Assembly: GCA_937901225.1 (NCBI GenBank)
Contig: CALCGX010000074.1
Location: forward strand, 1 to 5,662
Reading direction: 5' to 3'
Length of the DNA: 5,662 nt
Origin: an uncultured Bacteroidales bacterium
GTDB taxonomy: Bacteria > Bacteroidota > Bacteroidia > Bacteroidales > Paludibacteraceae
Both the position numbers and the translations under genes were made by a program. Below the pieces are notes generated by a model. That model had not been told where the DNA came from, ran no database searches, and saw only the letters and a program-made list of their open reading frames with translations. Shown one piece after another: positions 1 through 4,974 of this stretch (position 1 is its first letter; every line of letters starts with the position of its first letter).

Positions 1-9
1 AATGCGGTG

Positions 10-41
10 CAAAGGTATAGAAAAATATGCACAAATGCAAA
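10..41 (-). promoter_or_regulatory. Bacteroidales-type promoter firing leftward out of the window
   Basis: Read on the minus strand, TTTG (38-41) is followed after exactly 20 bp by TACCTTTG (10-17). This fits the Bacteroides -33 / -7 promoter pattern (TTTG, 19-21 bp, TAnnTTTG). Transcription would start at about base 1-5 and serve a gene beyond the left edge. The -7 box and following bases (TACCTTTGCACCG) match the promoter at 4701-4732 over 13 bases. The pattern is seen directly; activity is inferred. Confidence 0.75.
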
Positions 42-85
42 TAAATCGAATAAAAGTTCACTTTTAAGTGCGATTTATTGCATTT
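33..85. repeat. Long imperfect inverted repeat overlapping the leftward -33 box
   Basis: The arm at 33-48 pairs with the arm at 71-85 over 15 bp with one bulged base. A nested inverted repeat, AAAAG (52-56) and CTTTT (61-65), sits inside. The left arm contains the TTTG -33 element at 38-41. It could be an operator or cruciform controlling the leftward promoter, or an AT-rich terminator for transcripts arriving from the adenine deaminase gene, because the minus strand then reads into a T-run. The sequence does not decide between these. Confidence 0.6.
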
Positions 86-277
86 TTGGCTCTGTATAGA
101 TAGGCAGTAGCTTTGGGGTAATAGGTTGTATAGAAGCTTCTGCAAGTTTTCTTTAAGCTACGCGACCACTTCGCGACCACTATTGCACATCTATGGCCTA
201 TTTGTGCCCTATCTGTAGGCGAAAATTAGCTTCAAACAACACAATAACCCATAATCTGTAAATCCCTAATCTTATTT
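86..277. other. Non-coding stretch with a short tandem duplication
   Basis: I see no convincing gene here on either strand. The one clear pattern is a tandem duplication of the 10-mer CGCGACCACT at 161-170 and 172-181, separated by one T. It may be a chance or slippage duplication; no function is proposed. Confidence 0.5.
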
Positions 278-322
278 CTCGTTGCAGTTTGATGGTTGTC
301 GTAAGTCTTACAAGCCAACGAG
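278..322 (-). other. Stem-loop just downstream of the adenine deaminase stop codon
   Basis: CTCGTTG (278-284) pairs perfectly with CAACGAG (316-322). Inside is a second element in which GTAA (301-304) pairs with TTAC (308-311). It begins about 10 nt after the stop codon on the minus strand, where a terminator or RNA 3'-end stabiliser would be expected. There is no T-run after it, so it is not a canonical intrinsic terminator. Confidence 0.45.
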
Positions 323-331
323 TGAGTATGT

Positions 332-2077
332 TTAATCAGCCCAAAGAGAGGTTTGACAGAAAGTAATACCATCAAATAGGTATTTATCCGTCAGTTTTAA
401 GTCTGGAATTACAGGCAACGCCATGAAAGCAAGTGTCATAAATGGTGCATTGATGGTGCAACCCATGCTAGCAGCCAAGTTCTTCAGTTCGGTATGTTTC
501 TCTGAAACTTGATCTGGCAGGAGTGTGGTCATCAGTCCTGCAATAGGCAGTGGTAGACATTTGGTTACTTGACCATCGCATACGGCAACGCCACCTTTTT
601 CTTCTATGAGAAGGTTGATTAGATGAACTATGTCTTCGTCGTTGCAGCCCAAGGCAATGATATTGTGCGAATCGTGGGCGATTGTGGAAGCCAAAGTACC
701 TTTTTGCAAGTCAAATCCCTTGATGTATGCCACTTGAGGTACAATTTCGTCTGCTATGGCGTATCGGTTGTACACCACCAGTTTGGCAATACCATTCTCC
801 ACATCCGTAATCACATTGCCTGTGGCATCGCTCTTTGGCTCAACGATCTCTACGCCTGTGATAAGCGAACCCTCGGTGGCGGTGATTACTTTCATTTTCT
901 TTCCTTCACACTTAACTTGCAGCGCATCAGTTGTAATCTTTTTTGCCTCAAACTTATTTAGATTGAATGTAGTAGAAGATTCATATTTGGTTTGCAGAGC
1001 ATCCGTTACGCCGTTTTTGGCGTTATATACTTCATAACCATTGATGTAGGTGGATAGAATCTGGAAATCTTGTAGATTATTTACCACGATAAAGTCGGCA
1101 GGATCGCCTTCTTGCAGGAGTCCGCTTTTGAGGTTATAGTGCTTCACTGGTGTGGTGCATGCTGTTTGGAGCACATTCCATAGAGGTAGGTTCTTAGCCA
1201 CTGACCTTCTAACCAATCCGTTGATATATCCTATTTCTGTTATATCGTCAGGATACATGTCATCAGAGCAAAAGAGTGTCATTTCTGGGTATTCGCCTAT
1301 GATAGGATAGAGCGATTCGAAGTTGCATGCCGCACTGCCTTCACGTATGATGATTTTCATACCTAAATCCAATTTTTCTTTGGCTTCTTCGACAGAGGAA
1401 CATTCGTGATCAGTGGAGATACCTGCAGCCACATATTTACGCAAGTCTTCGCCTGTTACCTTCGGAGCGTGTCCGTCAATAGGTTTACCAACATTATGCG
1501 TGGCTTGTATCTTAGCCATCACCTCCGCGTCCTCATAAATAACACCAGGTGCGTTCATCATCTCTGCCAGTCCTATGATATCCTCACGCGCGATTAGTTG
1601 TGCCGTTTGTTGCGCATCAATGGTAGCACCTGCTGTTTCGTGGTTGGTAGAGGGGACACAAGAAGGGAGCATAAAATTGAAGTGGAAGCGTGCTTTCTTG
1701 CTATTGTCAATCATATAATCAATACCCTCAATGCCCAACACGTTGGTTATTTCGTGAGGGTCACATATGGCTGCAACCACACCATTCTCAACTGCCATAC
1801 GAGCATAGTTCTCGGGGGTCATGAGTGTACTCTCGATGTGTATGTGTGCATCTACGAAGCCAGGCAGAATATAGGTGTCATACTCTCCGTCAATACGCTT
1901 TATAGAAGTAATCTTGCCGTCTTTGATGGTTACCTCACCAGGATAAATGTCTTTGGCAAGTACATCAACTACATTTCCTGTTAGCACTTTTTCAGAAGTG
2001 CAATTCGTGTTTTCGCAAGACATCAAGGTGAATGTCATTGCCAATAGGCACAATGCCAAACATAGGAACTTTTTCAT
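332..2077 (-). CDS. ade: Adenine deaminase with lipoprotein signal peptide
   Basis: Complete 581-residue adenine deaminase, which hydrolyses adenine to hypoxanthine and ammonia in purine salvage (amidohydrolase superfamily, two-metal site). Visible family motifs: PGFVDAHIHIES at 72-83 (metal ligands H78 and H80), DPHEITNVLG at 106-115, GHAP at 202-205, DHECSS at 223-228, and SDD at 271-273 matching the barrel aspartate. The C-terminal domain has DSHNI (469-473), GGVAV (495-499) and LPLPIAGLMT (508-517), so it looks full length and intact. The oddity is the start: MKK, a hydrophobic stretch and a lipobox LMSC with C21, then a short polar linker before the normal enzyme begins near residue 30. 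Family members usually start directly with that domain and are cytosolic. In-frame alternatives at M14 or M19 would remove most of the signal, but the region reads as a coherent type II signal peptide. No Shine-Dalgarno is visible. The gene stands alone, downstream of the terminator at 2192-2242. Confidence 0.96.
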   Translation of the reverse strand: MKKFLCLALCLLAMTFTLMSCENTNCTSEKVLTGNVVDVLAKDIYPGEVTIKDGKITSIKRIDGEYDTYILPGFVDAHIHIESTLMTPENYARMAVENGVVAAICDPHEITNVLGIEGIDYMIDNSKKARFHFNFMLPSCVPSTNHETAGATIDAQQTAQLIAREDIIGLAEMMNAPGVIYEDAEVMAKIQATHNVGKPIDGHAPKVTGEDLRKYVAAGISTDHECSSVEEAKEKLDLGMKIIIREGSAACNFESLYPIIGEYPEMTLFCSDDMYPDDITEIGYINGLVRRSVAKNLPLWNVLQTACTTPVKHYNLKSGLLQEGDPADFIVVNNLQDFQILSTYINGYEVYNAKNGVTDALQTKYESSTTFNLNKFEAKKITTDALQVKCEGKKMKVITATEGSLITGVEIVEPKSDATGNVITDVENGIAKLVVYNRYAIADEIVPQVAYIKGFDLQKGTLASTIAHDSHNIIALGCNDEDIVHLINLLIEEKGGVAVCDGQVTKCLPLPIAGLMTTLLPDQVSEKHTELKNLAASMGCTINAPFMTLAFMALPVIPDLKLTDKYLFDGITFCQTSLWAD

Positions 2078-2191
2078 GATAATACGTGTTTAGGATGTCG
2101 CTATAATAATGCTATAGAAACCTTCTGTTTTGAAAGGATTTGTGCGGAAGATATGCAGAAAATACTTAGCATATTTTTCTTCTCTCAGGAG

Positions 2192-2242
2192 AAAAAAGCA
2201 ACCACTTCAATTAGTTTGAATAATTGAGATGATTGCTTTTTT
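2192..2242 (-). terminator. Intrinsic terminator of the three-gene transcript
   Basis: A long stem-loop has arms at 2192-2209 and 2225-2242. A core 10-bp A/T-flanked segment (2192-2201 with 2233-2242) and a distal segment CAATTA/TAATTG surround a 7-nt loop. Two positions are C-A mismatches on the plus strand but become G.U pairs in minus-strand RNA, so the hairpin is stronger in that direction. The minus strand ends the stem in a run of six T. It lies 36 bases past the stop of the last gene in the block and isolates the adenine deaminase gene from it. Confidence 0.85.
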
Positions 2243-2277
2243 GAATGATTTTAATATATTTTTGTATTAGAGTGATA

Positions 2278-2667
2278 CTATTTCTTTGGATATGCCCATT
2301 CTCCAATTACAACTAAGTTTCCATCTTTGTCATAGCGTCTTGCGGAATATACGAATGTATAGTTTTCGGATACGACTTTAGCAAGTTCTTCGTAAGAAAG
2401 TTTTGCAGCAGCTTCATTAAATAGTTGTGCTGCTTTAGCATCACAATCTTTTTCGTTACTTCCTTCTGTAACCACTGCTCCATAAGGTACTTTTTTCTCT
2501 ACCTTTAGATAATTTTCGACGGCTGCTAAATCCGATAGGGTTCCAGAATTTTCGCTGATTCCAAAGGAATAAGCTTGTTGCATTGTAATAGTTTCCTCGC
2601 AGGATGTTAATCCTAATGCCATTGATACGCAGCAGCACACAACTGCCAAATTGAAAATTTTTTTCAT
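2278..2667 (-). CDS. Small hypothetical lipoprotein
   Basis: A 129-residue protein I cannot assign to a named family. It begins MKK, then a hydrophobic stretch unusually rich in cysteine (C11-C13), and a textbook lipobox LTSC with lipidated C23, so it should be anchored in the envelope. Two glutamates follow the cysteine (CEET), which might favour surface display in Bacteroidota, although this is a weak cue. The mature part (about 106 residues) is soluble and mixed in character: a helical, charged middle (about 70-100) and a likely strand pair near the end (YTFVYSARRYDKDGNLVVIGEWAYP). No catalytic motif or repeat is seen. Its start codon lies 6 nt after the stop of the DUF3089 gene, so it is probably translated from the same mRNA. 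No Shine-Dalgarno is visible, only an A-rich leader. It is the last gene before the terminator. Confidence 0.85.
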   Translation of the reverse strand: MKKIFNLAVVCCCVSMALGLTSCEETITMQQAYSFGISENSGTLSDLAAVENYLKVEKKVPYGAVVTEGSNEKDCDAKAAQLFNEAAAKLSYEELAKVVSENYTFVYSARRYDKDGNLVVIGEWAYPKK

Positions 2668-2673
2668 TTGTTT

Positions 2674-3657
2674 TTAATAATTTGATGAGTTATAAACAAC
2701 ACTATTGTTGTTTTGATTAAATTTATGAATTCGTAGTTGAATATTATCTCTTAGTTGTTCGCTGTAAAGCCAAGGCTCAATTCCGTGATAATCACCAACA
2801 TTCAAGATGTTTAAAATATTAGGAAGATAGCTACCGTCAAAGCCATCCAGTTGTAAAACATTATACTCTGTCGAAAGAGTCACTATAATTGTATCATGCA
2901 AAGTTGCTGGTGTTGAATCTGTGCGCCAATTGACAGGATTGATACACATTACGTTAGGAGAACTAACAATAGGTTTGATATGTTCTATATGAGAAACAGA
3001 ATTGTAGCAAATTGTCACTCCTGTGTCAATAGAGTCTTTGGCTGCAACAATCCAAGGTGCGACTAATGTATCTGCGGGTGTTACTTTATAACCCAACACA
3101 TATGCAGCTACCATTCGTTGGCGAACATCTTCGGAAAATGTTTTCATGAGTTCCACGACTGATTTGCCACCTTGACTAAATCCAGCAAGTACAAATGGAC
3201 GCTGATTATTATAATGATTCAAATAATGTTGGAATGCATTTTGAATATCAACGAAAGATACGGCATGATATCGTCTGTTAATTGTGTCCTCATTTAGCGT
3301 AGCCCATGTATCAAGAGTAATATGACGATAGTATGGAGAATAGAAATTGTTGTTTTCTGCCATATAATCAGCTATTTTCAATATTTCTATTTTCATATTA
3401 TTACGATGTACGATATTGTAAGGGTCAGCATAATGAGATACAACTCCATCTTCATTGTACCAATCATATTCCCATGTAGATGGAATATAGAACACATCAG
3501 CACCTGCACTATGGGCATTCTGTTCAATATACCACATCATCGTATCCTCGTAATTAGGAGTTTGCGGTATATATATTGCTTGAGGCAATCTTTCATTTCG
3601 GCATCCTATGAATAAACTAATCCATAAGAGAGCACCAACTTGTATTAGATTCCTCAT
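2674..3657 (-). CDS. DUF3089-type alpha/beta-hydrolase lipoprotein
   Basis: A 327-residue predicted lipoprotein hydrolase. A hydrophobic N-terminus ends in LFIGC, giving a probable lipidated C19. The rest matches the DUF3089 family of alpha/beta hydrolases as I recall it: DVFYIPSTW (54-62), YSPYYR (106-111), AFQHYL (141-146), the strand and nucleophile elbow RPFVLAGFSQGG (153-164, nucleophile S161), CINPVNW (238-244), and a C-terminal DYH (289-291) followed by RDNIQLRI, where H291 is the likely catalytic histidine. The length fits a complete, intact enzyme. Family substrates are poorly known, so esterase or lipase-like activity is an inference. It is the middle gene of the block, starting 3 nt after the stop of the 168-residue gene and ending 6 nt before the small lipoprotein, which implies co-transcription. 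The gene is AT-rich (a sampled line at 3301-3360 is about 35% GC). Confidence 0.9.
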   Translation of the reverse strand: MRNLIQVGALLWISLFIGCRNERLPQAIYIPQTPNYEDTMMWYIEQNAHSAGADVFYIPSTWEYDWYNEDGVVSHYADPYNIVHRNNMKIEILKIADYMAENNNFYSPYYRHITLDTWATLNEDTINRRYHAVSFVDIQNAFQHYLNHYNNQRPFVLAGFSQGGKSVVELMKTFSEDVRQRMVAAYVLGYKVTPADTLVAPWIVAAKDSIDTGVTICYNSVSHIEHIKPIVSSPNVMCINPVNWRTDSTPATLHDTIIVTLSTEYNVLQLDGFDGSYLPNILNILNVGDYHGIEPWLYSEQLRDNIQLRIHKFNQNNNSVVYNSSNY

Positions 3658-3660
3658 TTC

Positions 3661-4167
3661 TTAGAAGTTATACGCAATTCCTATACCGTTGTTGCTTGTT
3701 TGTAAACTCCAATACGCATAAGCATCTTTTTTCTGCATCACATTATATGTATTGACGCTATTATGCATGCGACGATAACCCACACATAAAGATGGTATAC
3801 CTACCAACCATGTAGCACATGTACCCGAAACCAAAAATGATATTCCTGTTGCATGCATTATGGAACCATCACTATTCTTTGGATTAAGAACAAGTAAAAT
3901 AGCACCAAATGTAGTTAATCCCATTCCACATCCAAACACAGCCCATCCAGTTTGAGAAAGTTTATATCCACTTAAAAATTCTTGATATGCTGGCAGACAG
4001 TTACTATGTAAGAAACTCATATACTCAGTTTGATTCATTGTCACATCTCCAAGCATGTAATGACAATGATGACGCTGCAATAGATTAGAATCTGCGTTGA
4101 CATTTTGAGCATTAGTACCAACAAACGTTAAGACACATAGCATCACAAATAAAAAAACTCTTTTCAT
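3661..4167 (-). CDS. Secreted/membrane-associated hypothetical protein
   Basis: A 168-residue protein with no recognised function. The N-terminus is a clear Sec signal peptide with likely cleavage after TNA (residue 20), leaving Q21 at the mature end. There are two hydrophobic segments, about 73-94 (glycine-rich) and about 104-127, joined by a polar loop and probably membrane-spanning. Before them lies a Y/C-containing stretch, EYMSFLHSNCLPAYQEF (48-64). The end reads SLQTSNNGIGIAYNF, a strand with terminal phenylalanine. This layout resembles a common group of uncharacterised Bacteroidales envelope proteins, which I recognise only by pattern. It is the first gene of the block and would be transcribed with the hydrolase 3 nt downstream. 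A sampled line at 3841-3900 is about 32% GC, markedly lower than the flanking genes. No consensus promoter was found in the 170 bases upstream; read-through from the RNA unit at 4341-4695 is possible. Confidence 0.82.
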   Translation of the reverse strand: MKRVFLFVMLCVLTFVGTNAQNVNADSNLLQRHHCHYMLGDVTMNQTEYMSFLHSNCLPAYQEFLSGYKLSQTGWAVFGCGMGLTTFGAILLVLNPKNSDGSIMHATGISFLVSGTCATWLVGIPSLCVGYRRMHNSVNTYNVMQKKDAYAYWSLQTSNNGIGIAYNF

Positions 4168-4340
4168 AATATTATCCCTAAATACGTGTCGGGCACAACT
4201 TTTAAAAATATTATTAATTTGATTTATACTATATCATGCACTTCATTGAATCCCTAAGAATATTGGCAATGGAGTCATTCTTATGTATCTAAAATTGTAT
4301 TAGAATTTAAGTCCAAACACTCCATTTTGGTGTAAATATA
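4168..4340. other. AT-rich leader upstream of the three-gene block
   Basis: No gene is seen. The region must contain the start of the block's transcript unless it is read through from further upstream. I found no TAnnTTTG box with a proper -33 partner. The 8-mer ATCCCTAA occurs at 4174-4181 and 4250-4257, 76 bases apart; its meaning is unclear. Confidence 0.4.
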
Positions 4341-4377
4341 CAATAAAGCGTGGAACTCGTCCTTGCCAGTTCCACAC
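4341..4377 (-). terminator. Terminal hairpin of the candidate RNA
   Basis: In minus-strand RNA GUGUGGAACU (4368-4377) pairs with AGUUCCACGC (4348-4357) over 10 bp, with one U.G pair. The loop is the 10-nt GGCAAGGACG, and UUUAUUG follows directly. This is a plausible intrinsic terminator, though the U-tract is interrupted. The eight inner base pairs are perfect. Confidence 0.65.
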
Positions 4378-4474
4378 TTTGAGGCTCTCGCATTGCCTTG
4401 TACATTAGAACCGACAACGCGAAGCCCACGCCGAATATAAATACTCTCTGTGCTATTTTACAATTAATTACATG

Positions 4475-4503
4475 GTACGCGTATGCGCATACGCACATGC
4501 GCG
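4475..4503. repeat. Alternating purine-pyrimidine tract with 16-bp palindrome
   Basis: All 29 bases alternate purine and pyrimidine and are G+C rich in an AT-rich gap. Within it, GCGTATGC (4479-4486) is directly followed by its reverse complement GCATACGC (4487-4494). In the minus-strand RNA it forms the tip of the long arm, with a UAUG tetraloop in one fold. As DNA, such tracts are classical Z-DNA or cruciform formers. Confidence 0.8.
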
Positions 4504-4644
4504 GGAAATGTACCAACACTAAATAAGCACATGAGGGATAGTTTTATATCCCGTAGGACATCTACCGTTGCTAAGTCCTGAATGTACTGAAATTTGCGAG
4601 ATTTCAAAGTGTCAGAACAGAGCGCTAATAAACGCCTTTTATTT

Positions 4645-4687
4645 ATGTCTGCTCCCCTCGCCGATGATGTGCAGACATCCCTCGGCG
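4645..4687 (-). other. Possible H-type pseudoknot at the RNA 5' end
   Basis: Reading the minus strand, CGCCGA (4687-4682) pairs with UCGGCG (4664-4659), and AUGUCUGC (4678-4671) pairs with GCAGACAU (4652-4645). The two perfect helices (6 and 8 bp) interleave. The connecting loops are 3, 6 and 6 nt, lengths that can span the grooves. They could instead be alternative folds of a switch. The element starts about 8 nt from the inferred transcript start. Confidence 0.6.
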
Positions 4688-4700
4688 CAGGTTAACGGTG

Positions 4701-4732
4701 CAAAGGTACAATAAAATTTGCGGATTTGCAAA
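4701..4732 (-). promoter_or_regulatory. Promoter of the candidate RNA
   Basis: On the minus strand TTTG (4729-4732), then 20 bp, then TACCTTTG (4701-4708): an exact fit to the Bacteroides -33/-7 consensus. The expected start is near 4694-4695. It fires leftward into the region where the RNA helices begin, away from the choloylglycine hydrolase gene. Confidence 0.8.
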
Positions 4733-4736
4733 TTTT
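4713..4736. promoter_or_regulatory. Operator-like palindrome between -33 and -7
   Basis: AAAATTTGC (4713-4721) and GCAAATTTT (4728-4736) form a perfect 9-bp inverted repeat with a 6-bp centre. It overlaps the -33 box and fills part of the spacer of the RNA promoter. A dimeric repressor or activator could bind here. No regulator is identified. Confidence 0.5.
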
Positions 4737-4739
4737 GAG

Positions 4740-4974
4740 TGAAAAAAGTTTTAAAAGTTTCAAGGGTAATAGGATGGTTTCAGTTGATAGAACAACACAA
4801 TGTAATCTACAATTTAGAGTTTAGAGGAAGGGATGTTGAGACATGCGAGATAGATTCTGCGCTATAGGATAGGGGTTTGGCACGGGATTTGATGGGAGAG
4901 AGTTGAGCGAGAACCCCACATAACTTCCCTTTCGAGGAGAGGGATAACAGATATTAAACCAAAAACGTAAAACT
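4740..4974. other. Leader region of the choloylglycine hydrolase gene
   Basis: No gene is seen. No convincing plus-strand TAnnTTTG box with a -33 partner was found, so the promoter of the downstream gene is unassigned. A purine-rich string (4934-4943) looks like a Shine-Dalgarno but sits more than 30 bases before the start codon, too far to serve it. TCCCT/AGGGA around 4926-4945 could form a weak hairpin. Confidence 0.4.

Larger units (their letters stand above)
4341..4695 (-). ncRNA. Candidate structured non-coding RNA, about 350 nt
   Basis: A self-contained minus-strand unit runs from a near-consensus promoter (4701-4732) to a terminator-like hairpin (4341-4377), with no credible protein inside. 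Helices in 5'-to-3' order of the RNA (plus-strand coordinates): a possible pseudoknot 4645-4687; hairpin 4588-4606 (6 bp, 7-nt loop); AGGAC/GUCCU 4575-4579 with 4555-4559; GGGAUA/UAUCCC 4547-4552 with 4535-4540; a long arm closed by 4521-4530 with 4450-4458 and GGUAC/GUACC (4510-4514 with 4474-4478); a 14-bp hairpin with one bulge, 4413-4426 with 4383-4397 and a 15-nt loop; and the terminal hairpin. Several helices contain G.U pairs that would be C-A mismatches in plus-strand RNA, which favours this orientation, although I folded this strand by eye and did not calculate energies. It lacks the hallmark sequences of RNase P, tmRNA, SRP and 6S RNAs as I know them. Function unknown. Confidence 0.68.

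Noticed and set aside
623..1984. Several plus-strand open frames
   Set aside because: All lie antisense to the adenine deaminase gene, whose motifs are unambiguous.
4307..4519. 70-residue open frame on the minus strand inside the RNA unit
   Set aside because: It lies across the terminal hairpin and the palindromic tip, shows no domain or normal start region, and its sequence is explained by RNA helices. Its signal-like hydrophobic stretch is probably fortuitous.
4643..4678. 11-codon open frame (MSAHHRRGEQT) at the 5' end of the RNA, a possible leader peptide
   Set aside because: Start and stop fall in the two arms of the 8-bp helix, so the frame is probably a by-product of the pairing. A leader peptide cannot be excluded without ribosome profiling.
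4341..4695. RNase P RNA, tmRNA, SRP RNA or 6S RNA as identity of the candidate RNA
   Set aside because: I do not see their hallmark sequences, such as the GAGGAAAGUCC core of RNase P, the tRNA-like ends of tmRNA, or the GGAAGGAAGCAGCC-like region of SRP RNA. A covariance search would be decisive.
4341..4740. Mobile element or MITE
   Set aside because: I found no terminal inverted repeats with flanking target-site duplications around the unit; its palindromes are internal and fit RNA helices.
4935..4940. AGGAGA as ribosome binding site of the choloylglycine hydrolase gene
   Set aside because: It is about 35 bases from the ATG with no nearer start codon in frame, so it is too far away.
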